Origin: Porphyromonas sp. COT-239 OH1446
GTDB taxonomy: Bacteria; Bacteroidota; Bacteroidia; Bacteroidales; Porphyromonadaceae
DNA: 64,000 nucleotides
Assembly: GCF_000768875.1 (NCBI RefSeq)
Contig: NZ_JRAO01000030.1
Location: 1 to 64,000, forward strand
Reading direction: 5' to 3'
Position numbers and translations under genes: made by a program. Below are positions 1-9,938 of this stretch, in pieces. The notes beneath the pieces were generated by a model, which was given only the letters and a program-made list of their open reading frames with translations, was not told the origin of the DNA and did no database searches. The first letter of the stretch is position 1, and every line of letters starts with the position of its first letter.

Positions 1-95
1 CGACCCACAACGCGAGGGTCTATTACCATCGAAAAATAATCGCGTACATCCATACACCAAAGATAGCCCTATTTTGATGCGGTTGCTCTTGGCTC

Positions 96-125
96 TTGCA
101 GGTTCGGAAAAATGTTGTACCTTTG
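96..125 (+). promoter_or_regulatory. Promoter of the tRNA-Val pair
   Basis: A TTG at 96-98 is followed after 19 bases by TACCTTTG at 118-125. This is a full match to the Bacteroidetes -33/-7 promoter pattern. The first tRNA begins at 160, which leaves a 5' leader of roughly 30 nt for processing. Confidence 0.8.
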
Positions 126-159
126 CATCGTCAAACCTCAAGAGTGAGACTCCCTACGA

Positions 160-234
160 GGGCCTATAGCTCAGCTGGTTTAGAGCATCTGTCTTACAAA
201 CAGAGGGTCATAGGTTCGAATCCTATTGGGCCCA
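160..234 (+). tRNA. tRNA-Val (anticodon TAC), copy 1
   Basis: A complete cloverleaf. The acceptor GGGCCTA at 160-166 pairs with TGGGCCC at 227-233, with one G-T pair, and A234 is the discriminator. The anticodon stem TCTGT/ACAGA carries the loop CTTACAA, so the anticodon is TAC (valine). The T arm is ATAGG-TTCGAAT-CCTAT. The CCA end is not encoded. It is identical to the copy at 274-348. Confidence 0.93.
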
Positions 235-273
235 CTACTTCTCACAGAGCTTCACCGAGAGATTTGACGTTTG

Positions 274-348
274 GGGCCTATAGCTCAGCTGGTTTAGAGC
301 ATCTGTCTTACAAACAGAGGGTCATAGGTTCGAATCCTATTGGGCCCA
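274..348 (+). tRNA. tRNA-Val (anticodon TAC), copy 2
   Basis: Identical over all 75 bases to the copy 39 bp upstream, with the same TAC anticodon and no encoded CCA. The spacer between the copies is unrelated sequence, so the two are probably cut from one precursor transcribed from the promoter at 96-125. Confidence 0.93.
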
Positions 349-360
349 CCCGAGCATCAA

Positions 361-393
361 GAGCCGCTCTCTCATTTTTCGAGGGAGCGGCTC
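361..393 (+). terminator. Terminator after the tRNA-Val pair
   Basis: GAGCCGCTC at 361-369 pairs with GAGCGGCTC at 385-393 around a T-rich loop, with additional pairing inside. It begins 12 bases after the second tRNA-Val. The T tract that follows is weak (CTATTTAT). Confidence 0.7.
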
Positions 394-483
394 TCCTATT
401 TATGGATGGGATTATGGTGTAAACATTTGTGATCCTCCTGTGTTATCCTCTTAATTACAAATCAATAAGAATTCGATTCAAGT

Positions 484-1368
484 ATGAAAAAGATCTTCTC
501 TATCCTCCTGGTAGGTTTCATGGCTCTAGACAGTCTCTCGGGACAGGAGGCCTCTACCTCACCCTGGACTCTGAAGCAGGTATCGGGCTTCAATGTCGCC
601 TATACGAGCCTCACGAACTGGGCGGCTGGAGGCGAAGACACCTTCTCGTGGAATGTTTACCTCAATGCCGCAGCCAATTACAAACGAGACAAATGGAGCT
701 GGGACAATGCTCTAGCCGCAGACTTCGGCATGAACTATACCGAGGGTAACAAATGGCAGAAGAGTGTGGATAAGCTCAACATCAGTACCAAGGCTGGTTA
801 TGCCTTTGCCCAGCACTGGTATGCCTCACTCCTGGGGGACTTCCTAACGCAGTTCGCCGAGGGGCATAAGAATGCTGCAGACAAGCTCGCCGGTGCTAAG
901 TATGTCTCCCGATTCATGTCCCCAGGCTATATCACCATCGCCTTGGGTGCGGATTACAAACCGAACAAGAACTTCTCCCTGCTCGTCTCCCCCGTAGCGG
1001 GCAAGCTCACTCTTGTAACGGACGATTATCTCTCCGAGCAGGGGGCCTATGGGGTAACTAAGGGTAAGAAGGGCTTCGCCGAGCTTGGTGCCTCGGCTGT
1101 GGCCAACATTAACCAAACACTTTGGACTAATCTGAGTATTATCAGCAAGCTCACCCTCTTCTCGGCTTATAACAATAACTTCGGCAATATCGACATCAAC
1201 TGGGACGTTATGCTCGCTTACAAGATCAATAAGTTCCTCACCACAACGCTCACGACGAACCTCATCTATGACGATGATGTCAAGAGCTATGACAAGGCTG
1301 GGGTGCAGCATGGGCCGAAGGTTCAGTTCCGCCACATCTTTGGCCTCGGGGTCTCCTATAGCCTCTAG
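484..1368 (+). CDS. DUF3078 outer-membrane beta-barrel protein
   Basis: A 294-residue protein. It starts with a signal peptide (MKKIFSILLVGFMALDSLSG, cleavage probably near residue 20). The stretch LTNWAAGGEDTFSWN around residues 42-56 is characteristic of the DUF3078 family of Bacteroidetes. The rest has alternating polar and aromatic strands (for example WSWDNALAADFGMNY) and ends in hydrophobic-aromatic VSYSL, as expected for an outer-membrane barrel. It follows the tRNA-Val terminator and has no operon partner on its strand. The role of the family is not known to me; I infer an outer-membrane structural or transport role from the fold only. Confidence 0.85.
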   Translation: MKKIFSILLVGFMALDSLSGQEASTSPWTLKQVSGFNVAYTSLTNWAAGGEDTFSWNVYLNAAANYKRDKWSWDNALAADFGMNYTEGNKWQKSVDKLNISTKAGYAFAQHWYASLLGDFLTQFAEGHKNAADKLAGAKYVSRFMSPGYITIALGADYKPNKNFSLLVSPVAGKLTLVTDDYLSEQGAYGVTKGKKGFAELGASAVANINQTLWTNLSIISKLTLFSAYNNNFGNIDINWDVMLAYKINKFLTTTLTTNLIYDDDVKSYDKAGVQHGPKVQFRHIFGLGVSYSL

Positions 1369-1510
1369 AGGGCTTCTTGGCCGCTGTTTGGATGAATGGA
1401 TGGTGTCTCTGAGCTGTATGGAGATCTGCTCAGAGGGCAGCTCTTCGGTGTGAATGCTTAGGGAGGGGAGTTGTGCGCTTTGCAGTACTCTGAGGTGCTG
1501 ACTATTTTAG

Positions 1511-1518
1511 TATCTTTG
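1511..1518 (+). promoter_or_regulatory. -7 element upstream of the glycosyltransferase
   Basis: TATCTTTG matches the Bacteroidetes -7 element and lies 60 bp before the ATG at 1578. The nearest TTTG (1479-1482) is 28 bases upstream, longer than usual, so the -33 element is uncertain. Confidence 0.5.
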
Positions 1519-1577
1519 TTGCTGTACATCAGGTGTCTACATCTCAGCAGATCATCTCGCAAACATATTAGCTTCGC

Positions 1578-2507
1578 ATGACTAGGCATTACATCCTCAC
1601 TCGGTTCAACCTCGGTTTGTACAAGCGCAACAAGTATCTGCGTTCGGTTCGGAATGAGGCCTGGCTTGAGCATCGCTTCGAGCTCTTTGAGAAGTACTGT
1701 CTGCCTAGCGTTGTCGCCCAGGATAGCCAGTCTTTTGTGTGGCTTGTGCTGTTTGACCAGGATACTCCAGAGGCCTACAAGGGTCGAGTGAGGGGTTATA
1801 TGAGGGCCTACCCATTCTTTCGTCCCCTATCTGTAAGGGGGGAGTATGCGGCTCACTTCGTACAGATCTACCAGCAGGCGATCCAAAAGGATCTCCAGAG
1901 GCTCAAGGCGGCGGGTATCCCTGTCGATCGAGTCATCACCACTTGCCTGGACAATGATGATGCCCTCTCTTCGGACTTCGTTAGCCGTGTGGAACATCTC
2001 TATCGACCGCTGCCAGACGCAAGCTTTATTACCTTCTTGAGAGGGCTTCAGTACTTCACGGAGCTCAACATTGCGACTAGGATCAAGTACCCGCAAAATC
2101 ATTTCTTATCCTTCGTCGAGACCCCGACCGAAGACCTGTGGGTTCGTACCGTCCATGCCTATGGAGATCACTCCCACCTCTACCAATACCAGGGGGTGCA
2201 CATCCACGAGGTCGATACCCCCGAAGAGCCTGCATGGGTAGAGGTCGTGCATACGACCAACATTGCCAATGATGTATTGATGCACCGAGGGACGGAGCTG
2301 GAGGCCGATCGGGCCGTGTTACAGAAGCACTTCTGTATCGACCAGCAGCTCAGTGATAGGGGCTACACGATCTACTGCACCAGCTTCCGAATGCGCCAGG
2401 CAAGAGAAGTGTTTCGCAAAGCCTTTTTCAAGGCCTTGTGTTGCCTCCCTGCCTCGGTCTTTAGCAACCAATTTGCCCCTAAACGGGAGGCTTTGCCAAG
2501 GGAGTGA
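1578..2507 (+). CDS. Putative rhamnosyl transferase-type glycosyltransferase
   Basis: A 309-residue soluble protein resembling the putative rhamnosyltransferase family (PF11316). It opens with HYILTRFNLG and has the nucleotide-sugar type stretch VITTCLDNDDALSSDFV near residues 118-134, where the DNDD acidic cluster probably binds the metal and nucleotide sugar. It would transfer a sugar onto a surface glycan. Family members often work in capsule or lipopolysaccharide assembly, but no such genes surround it here. It is a single gene, convergent with the operon that ends at 2524. The acceptor and sugar cannot be told from sequence. Confidence 0.72.
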   Translation: MTRHYILTRFNLGLYKRNKYLRSVRNEAWLEHRFELFEKYCLPSVVAQDSQSFVWLVLFDQDTPEAYKGRVRGYMRAYPFFRPLSVRGEYAAHFVQIYQQAIQKDLQRLKAAGIPVDRVITTCLDNDDALSSDFVSRVEHLYRPLPDASFITFLRGLQYFTELNIATRIKYPQNHFLSFVETPTEDLWVRTVHAYGDHSHLYQYQGVHIHEVDTPEEPAWVEVVHTTNIANDVLMHRGTELEADRAVLQKHFCIDQQLSDRGYTIYCTSFRMRQAREVFRKAFFKALCCLPASVFSNQFAPKREALPRE

Positions 2508-2523
2508 GTGCCTCTATATCCTG

Positions 2524-3789
2524 CTAGAAGCTGTATTTAGCCTTTACCCATATCTCCGAATTGTGCTTGTATACACCAAACACCCCCTCATCACCCCCAA
2601 ACCAGTCGTAACCGGCCGAGAGCTGGATATAGTCGTTCAGCGCATAGGAGGCTGCAAAGCGACTGAACCAGCCCTTATGGTTTAGGTCGAAATAGGTGAA
2701 GTTGGAGAATTGCAAGGTGCTCTCTAGTAGCTTCTTCGAGACGTTGAGCGTAAGGAGCGAACTGTGTCGAGGCTGCATGATAGAGCTCTCGTGTCTCAAA
2801 ATGCTTTCGGAGGAGAACTGTGCCGACAGCATCCATTCATAGGGCGCATACCAGTCCACCCCGACGAGGTAATTCACAGTATTGAACCCCTTTGGGGCCA
2901 TGGGGTCTCTCTGAGGTTTATAGCCAAAGTGCTTGCCGATATTGAAAGAAGCTTCGCCTCGCAACACGAACTGCCCCAGCGGCTTGGATACATCCCCGCC
3001 GACAAAGACCATACGGTAATAATGTGGCGAGAGCGTGATCTGTGTGGCTGAGGGTTGGTAGGTGATCACAGGCATTTTGCTCCACGTATGCAGTGCAGCC
3101 AAAGAGCAATCCACCCCTGGCAGGGTAAAGCTGAGTCTCCCCCCATACTCTATGTTCGAAAAGCGGAGCTTAGGGCGGCTTCCCTGCTCCCTCCATACTA
3201 GGGGTCGGAGGACATCCCGGGGCAATATGCTCCACGGATTGATAGCATCGGTGGGCAGCCTATAGCTCTCGAAGGTGGGCACGGCAAGTAGCTCGAGCCT
3301 CATCTTATCATTGAAGATGAAGAAGCGCAAGGCATTGACAGGCATGCGAATATCATCATAGTCCTGTGCCAAGAACTCCGTCAAGTCCATAGGAGAAACC
3401 AAGTCCGTAATGCGCACACCATCTGCCACCCCCCAAATGACCAGTTGCCGCCCGAAGCGAAAGCCCCAGTGCTCCTCCCGATGGTCAAGGTATGCCTCTC
3501 GCAGCTCAAAGCCTGTACGCTCCTCCAACAGAGCGTTGTGGGTGGCATTGAACGACACAAAGAGCGACGAGCCCCCAAAGTTTTTGCCTATCTCCCCCCT
3601 TATTCGAGTACGTGAGGCCATCAGGTCATTCGACCCTTCCGAGCGCAAGGCATGATAGGTATCTACAAAGCCCTTGAGTTGCCACGATGATCCACCCTCC
3701 TCTTGCCCCCATAGAGTCTTTATAGGCATCAGCAGGCAAACCAGCAGAAAGAGCCTTGCAGCACTACTATTACTCATCTTTGTCATCAT
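2524..3789 (-). CDS. Outer-membrane beta-barrel protein, third gene of the MMPL operon
   Basis: 421 residues with a signal peptide (hydrophobic stretch at about residues 11-28). The mature part resembles DUF1302-like porin proteins: [14 protein letters not shown] near the start, then [28 protein letters not shown] around residues 114-145, and a C-terminus ending in WVKAKYSF with a terminal Phe as in BAM substrates. Its ATG overlaps the stop of the LolA-like gene (ATGA), so the two are translationally coupled. With the MMPL transporter upstream, the set looks like an envelope export route for lipid or lipoprotein: inner-membrane pump, periplasmic carrier, outer-membrane barrel. The substrate is unknown. 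Confidence 0.75.
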   Translation of the reverse strand: MMTKMSNSSAARLFLLVCLLMPIKTLWGQEEGGSSWQLKGFVDTYHALRSEGSNDLMASRTRIRGEIGKNFGGSSLFVSFNATHNALLEERTGFELREAYLDHREEHWGFRFGRQLVIWGVADGVRITDLVSPMDLTEFLAQDYDDIRMPVNALRFFIFNDKMRLELLAVPTFESYRLPTDAINPWSILPRDVLRPLVWREQGSRPKLRFSNIEYGGRLSFTLPGVDCSLAALHTWSKMPVITYQPSATQITLSPHYYRMVFVGGDVSKPLGQFVLRGEASFNIGKHFGYKPQRDPMAPKGFNTVNYLVGVDWYAPYEWMLSAQFSSESILRHESSIMQPRHSSLLTLNVSKKLLESTLQFSNFTYFDLNHKGWFSRFAASYALNDYIQLSAGYDWFGGDEGVFGVYKHNSEIWVKAKYSF

Positions 3790-4568
3790 AACCTCCCCTT
3801 CTCCAATGTCGTAACATTGAATTTTGCCTCCTCTAGAGAGATGTTATACCTCGGATTTTTGATCTCAATAATCGTCTGATGCCCCGTCTGCACATTGGTC
3901 ATGTGTAGCTTTTGGGCAGTCCAAAATCCCTCGACCTTGGTGATGTCCGAGAGCTTGAGGCGGCGGTGCAGCTTCCCCATCTTGTCGTAGTACTCCACCT
4001 CGATCGGGATCAGACAATCTTGGCGTATGAGGGCTATCTTCTTAGAGTAAATCTCCCGCTTATCCTGGGGGGTGGACTCCAGTCTCCAGCATTTATATCC
4101 GTCGATATTCTCTTCACCCAGCAACTTGTGCGTGTCCTCGTCCACATTGCGGCTTCCCATGTCGTCATAGGTAAAGTCGCTTCCCATGAAGTAGTCCTGC
4201 TTGGCAGATGACCCACTGATACGGCGGATCTTCTTCATCGCAGGTAGGTAGAGCCACTTGTCATCGTTCCTCTTCGGGTCGTCGTAGTCCCACGTTAGGA
4301 AGCCCGTACCCTTCACATCCCCAGGGTGTTGGAAGAACATCATGCTCTTGCGATCCTTCTTCCCCTCCCCTACATCGACAGAGTAGGAACTGAGCTTACG
4401 CTCACGCACTGCCCCTCTTTTGTTGATCAGCTTCATCACAAGCTCCGACTGGCGAGTATCACCATCGGGACGATCCTTCACCTTTTGGGCAATCTCCCTG
4501 CCCGTTTGTGCCATTGCATTGGTAGTGAGTATAATAACCATTACCACTGCTAAGAATCCTTTTTTCAT
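3786..4568 (-). CDS. LolA-like outer-membrane lipoprotein-sorting family protein
   Basis: 260 residues with a signal peptide (first 20 residues, AMA|Q type site). The mature protein matches the PF17131 LolA-like group: [29 protein letters not shown], then [15 protein letters not shown] and [15 protein letters not shown] in the middle. Proteins of this group are thought to carry lipid or lipidated cargo in the periplasm, and they are usually encoded next to RND/MMPL transporters, as here. It lies 68 bp after the MMPL gene and overlaps the barrel gene by 4 bases. It is not the housekeeping LolA, which is shorter. Confidence 0.85.
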   Translation of the reverse strand: MKKGFLAVVMVIILTTNAMAQTGREIAQKVKDRPDGDTRQSELVMKLINKRGAVRERKLSSYSVDVGEGKKDRKSMMFFQHPGDVKGTGFLTWDYDDPKRNDDKWLYLPAMKKIRRISGSSAKQDYFMGSDFTYDDMGSRNVDEDTHKLLGEENIDGYKCWRLESTPQDKREIYSKKIALIRQDCLIPIEVEYYDKMGKLHRRLKLSDITKVEGFWTAQKLHMTNVQTGHQTIIEIKNPRYNISLEEAKFNVTTLEKGRL

Positions 4569-4636
4569 TGTCTTGTTGTTTATTTAGATCTTCACTACTC
4601 TCTATCACTAATGCCCTGCTAGAGCAAGGGCCTAAG

Positions 4637-6991
4637 CTATTCTGTCTTCGCTTCTCTGCCGAATAGCTGGAACTTTTGGAACAGTATAGGTGTAACACAA
4701 AGGTCTGCAAGTAGAGCCGAAGCAATACCAGCCACAGAGAGTATCCCCATGTGCATAAAAGAAAGGCCCTCAGAGGTCATATAGACGGCGAAATTGGCAC
4801 ATATTACCACACTCGTCAAGACTATTGGTGCTCCAATGGTTCGAAACGAACGGAGAATACCCTCTCGGTAATTACCCTGACGGTCAAACTCCAAGTGCCC
4901 ATGGTTGATGAAGTGAATGGTATCATCTACTGCCAGCCCGAGGATCATCGGCATAATAGTGGCAGTCATCATATCCAACGGATACCCCATCCATCCCATC
5001 AATCCTCCAACCACTAGAGCCGGGGTTATATTCGGTATCAGGCCAATTAGCCCGATACGTACACTACCGAAGACAAACACCATCAAAATGCCGATTATAA
5101 GGAGAGAGATAACGAATGAAACCATCTGTCCACGAGCGACATACTGCATCATTACGGTAAATTGGGGGATGCTACCTACGGTAGTAACAGTAGCTTGAGG
5201 AAAGAGCCTATTGGCCTGAGCAACAATATCATTTAGCTCCCACTCTGTCTCCCCCGAGTCGTACGACCTCATCTCGACCATCAGGCGGAGGCGTCGATAA
5301 TCGTAGTCGATCCAATATTCCGCTTCGCTGCCCCCTGCATTTTCGTAGAGAAGCAGCAGCTGTGCCACCTCGTCAGGATGCTGAGGGATCGTATAATAGG
5401 CAGCATCACCGTCATGCAGGGTTTGGTTCAAGTCTTTGAGGATGTTCAATACCGTGGTCGTGCGTTTGGTCAATTTATATCCATCAGCATGTCGAGCCAA
5501 GGAGTCTAATCGGACGAGTATTTCGGGGGACTTTGCCAAGCCATCTTCGGGCAAATCGATCATTACGTCATAGGTGTAGATAGACCCTAGCTCGCTTTCG
5601 CCGACACTTAGTAGCTCGTTTACATAGGGGATTCTCCTCCCTAGGGTGCGCTCTATGTCGAAGGCTGTCTCTATCTTGGTGAATTGGTAGATAAGTACGG
5701 CAGTAATCAGCCCAGTAGCCCACAAAATCAAGGAGGCGTGCTTGAGGACGCACTTCCCCAAAGCCTCTAGCTTCTGATCCAACCACCGCCCCCCTGCTTC
5801 CTGCACTTTGGGGTGAGGTACACCATCTTTGCCAAAGCTTAGAAGTATGGGCATCAACGTGATAGCGATGAAGAATGAGAGCATCACGCACGAAGAGGTT
5901 GCAACCCCGATAAACCTCATGGGACGCATCGGTATAGCAAGGAAAGAAAGCAAGGCCGCAAAGGTGGTGAGTGCACTGAAGAGTATCGGCCATCCCATTT
6001 GCCCAACAGTCTCTTCTACAGCTTGTTTCCTCCGCCCATGTATGAGAAACTGACGTTTGAAATAAGAATATATGTGTATGTTGTAGGCAACCGAAACGGC
6101 AAAGGCCAATAACATGGGGATCAGCATCATACCGCTATCTATTGTCATTCCTATATAGCCCAGCATACCATATACTATGATAATAGAGCTCGTGGCAGTG
6201 ATAAGGGGTACGATAACCCCTATCAAAGAGCGTGTTACCAGCATCAGGATGAGGATGGATACGAGGGCAGCAATACCCATTACACGGGGCATCTCTTTGT
6301 TGATCCACTTCATCTTCATAGCGGTAACATAGGGTAGACCAGTGCCTTTGGGGTGGAGCTTTTGATACTTATCTTTGGTGATAATACGCTCCAGTTCGCT
6401 GCCAGTGAGCATTTCGGGAGAAATGGAGTTCTCCCCCTTATTCCACACCGAATCCTCGGGAAAGGTACGCAACTTGAGGATAATCCACGAGAGTGTCCCG
6501 TCTTTGGAGACAAGCCGTTCGGCAATATGAGGCTTTAGGTAGGCTTTGCGTCGTATCTCCTCCAGCTTGGCCAGATCTGAGGGGATTGTTTCGGGGACAA
6601 TCTGCTCGATAGCAACCCCTTCTTCCCCTCCCATCATAAATTCGATATCGGTGAGTGACGTTATTTTATCAGCATAGGAGAGGCTATCCATGATCTCGTT
6701 CGTAAGCTCACGGATGAGCTCTAGGTTCTCCTTGGTAAATGTATTGTCGCATCGGGTCAGTACCGCAGAGAAGTTGTCATTTCCGAATATCTCCTTGAAC
6801 TCTTCGGTTTTGACAAGCATCGGATCATTCTCGAGGAAGTAGTCTTCCCACGAAGTACTCACTCTGAAGTATTTCAACCCCATAAAACCGATGGCAAAGA
6901 CAAGAGCAAAGCCAGCCAACACCAGCCAGCGTTGCCTCACTATCCATCTGCCCCGAAGGGCAAACCAATCGTTAATTCTCTCGATTTTCAT
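4637..6991 (-). CDS. RND/MMPL family transporter
   Basis: 784 residues with the two-fold RND layout: one N-terminal membrane helix (about 22-42), a periplasmic domain, a cluster of helices with a sterol-sensing-like SSD pattern (about 235-400), a second lone helix (about 420-440), a second periplasmic domain and a final helix cluster (about 630-770). GLAVDDTIHFINHGH near the end holds the conserved acidic residues of the proton relay in helix 10. It resembles the MMPL/HpnN lipid exporters rather than AcrB-type drug pumps. It is the first gene of a three-gene minus-strand operon; a strong hairpin upstream (7078-7110) separates it from the TetR side. Confidence 0.87.
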   Translation of the reverse strand: MKIERINDWFALRGRWIVRQRWLVLAGFALVFAIGFMGLKYFRVSTSWEDYFLENDPMLVKTEEFKEIFGNDNFSAVLTRCDNTFTKENLELIRELTNEIMDSLSYADKITSLTDIEFMMGGEEGVAIEQIVPETIPSDLAKLEEIRRKAYLKPHIAERLVSKDGTLSWIILKLRTFPEDSVWNKGENSISPEMLTGSELERIITKDKYQKLHPKGTGLPYVTAMKMKWINKEMPRVMGIAALVSILILMLVTRSLIGVIVPLITATSSIIIVYGMLGYIGMTIDSGMMLIPMLLAFAVSVAYNIHIYSYFKRQFLIHGRRKQAVEETVGQMGWPILFSALTTFAALLSFLAIPMRPMRFIGVATSSCVMLSFFIAITLMPILLSFGKDGVPHPKVQEAGGRWLDQKLEALGKCVLKHASLILWATGLITAVLIYQFTKIETAFDIERTLGRRIPYVNELLSVGESELGSIYTYDVMIDLPEDGLAKSPEILVRLDSLARHADGYKLTKRTTTVLNILKDLNQTLHDGDAAYYTIPQHPDEVAQLLLLYENAGGSEAEYWIDYDYRRLRLMVEMRSYDSGETEWELNDIVAQANRLFPQATVTTVGSIPQFTVMMQYVARGQMVSFVISLLIIGILMVFVFGSVRIGLIGLIPNITPALVVGGLMGWMGYPLDMMTATIMPMILGLAVDDTIHFINHGHLEFDRQGNYREGILRSFRTIGAPIVLTSVVICANFAVYMTSEGLSFMHMGILSVAGIASALLADLCVTPILFQKFQLFGREAKTE

Positions 6992-7077
6992 ATATCTTCT
7001 TATTTATTAAGTCCTTTCACTTAGCATAATACATCGGCAGCGCAAAAGAGAACAAATGACCATTTTGTTCAAAAGCA

Positions 7078-7110
7078 GAGCGAGCCACCCTCCGAGGGTG
7101 GCTCGCTCTG
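7078..7110 (-). terminator. Hairpin terminator between the small ORF and the MMPL operon
   Basis: A perfect inverted repeat: GAGCGAGCCACCCTC pairs with GAGGGTGGCTCGCTC around a minimal loop. On the minus strand it is followed by CTGCTTTTG. It lies downstream of the small ORF (ends 7153) and upstream of the MMPL start, so the MMPL operon needs its own promoter in the roughly 85 bp that remain. Confidence 0.75.
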
Positions 7111-7152
7111 CGGAATATGTTGTTGCAATAGGGTATCCCATACACCCGAGGG

Positions 7153-7356
7153 CTAGAGCAAGCCCAACAACTCAGTCCGTGGATATTTGACTCTAGTAGT
7201 CTCATTTCTAGCAGCAATGTCTTCTTTGTCTAAAATCTTTTTGCAGTGAGAGCTATCTCTACTCTGCGTAACCCAAGACTCTTCACAGAAGAAGAGCCCA
7301 CCAACTCCCTGCACGAGAGTTATTTCTTCATTGCTAATAACATTGGTAACACTCAT
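7153..7356 (-). CDS. Small hypothetical protein, 67 residues
   Basis: An ATG-started frame that lies 33 bp after the TetR gene on the same strand and ends 43 bp before a strong terminator hairpin; this position is the main reason to believe it. The N-terminal half is acidic then Gly-rich (NEEITLVQGVGGLFFCEES), the C-terminal half is charged and carries a second Cys (SSHCKKILDKED). It has no signal peptide or membrane helix and I recognise no family. The GVGG followed by a Cys-containing tail recalls leader-peptide architecture, but this is only a resemblance. It could also be a chance frame. Confidence 0.4.
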   Translation of the reverse strand: MSVTNVISNEEITLVQGVGGLFFCEESWVTQSRDSSHCKKILDKEDIAARNETTRVKYPRTELLGLL

Positions 7357-7389
7357 ATACTATACTGATTCTTTTGATTGTACCTAAGA

Positions 7390-8049
7390 CTAGGAGAGAG
7401 TTTCACTTCCGATCATTCGCTTCTCCCCTTTACATTCTGCATTCATGAGCTTCTCCCATCCGCCTGTACTAAAGAGGATATACTCCCTGATAAAACATTC
7501 GATCTCCTCAGAGGATAGCTCTTCATGCAGTGCGATTTCGCGCAGCATATTGATCCACCAAGAGCAGGTGAAATGCATGAAAAAGGGAGAGATGCAGGTA
7601 TGTAGATCGGGATGTAGCTTCCTCATCTTCTGCATATATTCCATCCCGATCGCAGTGCTTTTCTCGATCCACTGCTCCCAATAGTCTTCGAGTCGGGAGT
7701 CTTGTGCATGGAGGAATAGTAACTTAAACTCTCTACGATAATGGGTTACAATGCTCATCATCTCTCGCATGGATGCACGAAGATAATCTTCGGAGGTAAA
7801 GACTTCGAGTGAGAAGCCTTCCGGGCGATTATGATTTTCTAGCATGCTGTTCATTGCCTCCAAAAGGGGATGTAAGACGACAGCTAGTAGATCATCCTTA
7901 CAAGGATAATAATTATATATATTGCTCAGACCGACACCCGACAATTTGGAAATCTCACGCATGGAAACAGCCTTGAAACCTTTCTGAAGGAAGGCCTCTC
8001 GAGCTGTTTTTAGCAATAACATACGTATATGTTCCTTTGTCGTTTGCAC
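7390..8049 (-). CDS. TetR/AcrR family transcriptional regulator
   Basis: 219 residues. The N-terminal helix-turn-helix is clear: AREAFLQKGFKAVSMREIS followed by SGVGLSNIYNYYPCKDDLL (about residues 15-55). The C-terminal domain is a helical ligand pocket with many aromatic residues. The start used is GTG at 8049, because TTKEHIR in front of the first helix is typical of the family; the first ATG (8022) would shorten that lead-in. A promoter-like pair lies at TTTG 8078-8081 and TTAATTTG 8049-8056; if real it would favour the ATG. It probably controls the adjacent MMPL lipid-transport operon, an inference from position. Confidence 0.85.
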   Translation of the reverse strand: MQTTKEHIRMLLLKTAREAFLQKGFKAVSMREISKLSGVGLSNIYNYYPCKDDLLAVVLHPLLEAMNSMLENHNRPEGFSLEVFTSEDYLRASMREMMSIVTHYRREFKLLFLHAQDSRLEDYWEQWIEKSTAIGMEYMQKMRKLHPDLHTCISPFFMHFTCSWWINMLREIALHEELSSEEIECFIREYILFSTGGWEKLMNAECKGEKRMIGSETLS

Positions 8050-8210
8050 AAATTAAACAGAATTTCGCTCTTTGTTGCAAAGGTCGTCATATATCCTTGG
8101 ATGAACAATACCTAGAAATAGTGATTTTTAAAAGTGTGTTCTTACTTCAATTCACCCCATTGCCACACTCATAGATGGGGTGTACAGAACAAGTTAAAAG
8201 TCGCCGAGAG

Positions 8211-8241
8211 TTGGTGCATTGGGGGATATTAATTAAATTTG
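8211..8241 (+). promoter_or_regulatory. Promoter of gap
   Basis: TTG at 8211-8213, then 20 bases, then TAAATTTG at 8234-8241: a complete Bacteroidetes promoter, giving a 5' leader of about 105 nt before the gap ATG at 8352. The 302-bp gap between tetR and gap also holds an 8-bp inverted repeat, CACCCCAT/ATGGGGTG, at 8153-8182, whose role is unclear. Confidence 0.8.
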
Positions 8242-8336
8242 TGCGGTAATTAGGAGTTCGAGAGAGCTCGACAGTGTGCTCAAGCCCTCTAGCTCCATCA
8301 GCCGAATAAACAGAGCAACGAATACTCAATTTATAA

Positions 8337-9356
<1,020 letters not shown>

Positions 9357-9380
9357 ACCACCATCATCCAACACTCCAAC

Positions 9381-9420
9381 AGACGGGGCATCCACTTGAT
9401 TGGCGGGTGTCCCGTCTTTA
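9381..9420 (+). terminator. Terminator of gap
   Basis: AGACGGGGCA at 9381-9390 pairs with TGTCCCGTCT at 9409-9418, followed by TTTA. It ends 25 bp after the gap stop and just before the next ATG at 9437. Confidence 0.8.
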
Positions 9421-9436
9421 GTATTCAGTAGAACCG

Positions 9437-9814
9437 ATGAAGATCAGATCACGCTTCGATCACTTCAACTTCAATGTCCTAGACCTCGAGCGTAGCCTTA
9501 AGTTCTACGAGGAGGCTCTGGGGCTTGTTGAGGCTCGGCGCAAGGAGGCCTCCGATGGCTCATTCATCCTCGTCTATCTGTCCGACAGTGCCGGGCACTT
9601 CCAGCTCGAGTTGACCTGGCTAAGAGATCGGCACGAGCCCTATAATCTCGGCGACCTCGAGTATCATCTCTGCGTCCGTGTGCCAGGGGATTATGATGCA
9701 GTGCGAGCCTACCATCGAGAGATGGGCTGCATCTGCTACGAAAATCACAGCATGGGTCTATACTTCATCGCTGACCCCGATGGTTATTGGATCGAGGTCT
9801 TGCCTGAGAAGTAA
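9437..9814 (+). CDS. VOC family protein, glyoxalase I-like
   Basis: 125 residues with the two beta-alpha-beta-beta-beta modules of the vicinal oxygen chelate fold. Candidate metal ligands fit glyoxalase I: His9 (FDHFNF), Glu in QLELTW near residue 57, His in LEYHLCV near 77, and Glu in YWIEVLP near 121. Glyoxalase I would isomerise the methylglyoxal hemithioacetal to a lactoyl thioester. Its place directly after gap would suit methylglyoxal clearance, but that is inference. Other VOC enzymes such as epimerases or dioxygenases cannot be excluded. Confidence 0.8.
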   Translation: MKIRSRFDHFNFNVLDLERSLKFYEEALGLVEARRKEASDGSFILVYLSDSAGHFQLELTWLRDRHEPYNLGDLEYHLCVRVPGDYDAVRAYHREMGCICYENHSMGLYFIADPDGYWIEVLPEK

Positions 9815-9863
9815 GGGGAGAACAATTGCACATCAACCCGTGCAAATGTGCCGATTATTTAAG

Positions 9864-9871
9864 TATTTTTG
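9864..9871 (+). promoter_or_regulatory. -7 element upstream of the amidase gene
   Basis: TATTTTTG matches TAnnTTTG and lies about 70 bp before the amidase ATG at 9939. No clear TTG sits at the right distance upstream. Confidence 0.45.
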
Positions 9872-9938
9872 TGTGCCTCTATAGGTTGATCGAGGCAAGA
9901 CTGAGTGAAGATATTGCATTCATATTAGGTTGTTACAG

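Noticed and set aside
96-422. A 108-residue frame covering the tRNA-Val region.
   Set aside because: It contains an internal duplication that is only the translation of the two identical tRNA genes (repeated AYSSAGLEHLSYK).
844-1335. A 163-residue minus-strand frame within the DUF3078 gene.
   Set aside because: It is a shadow of the plus-strand gene, which has a signal peptide and family motifs; long antisense frames are common at this base composition.
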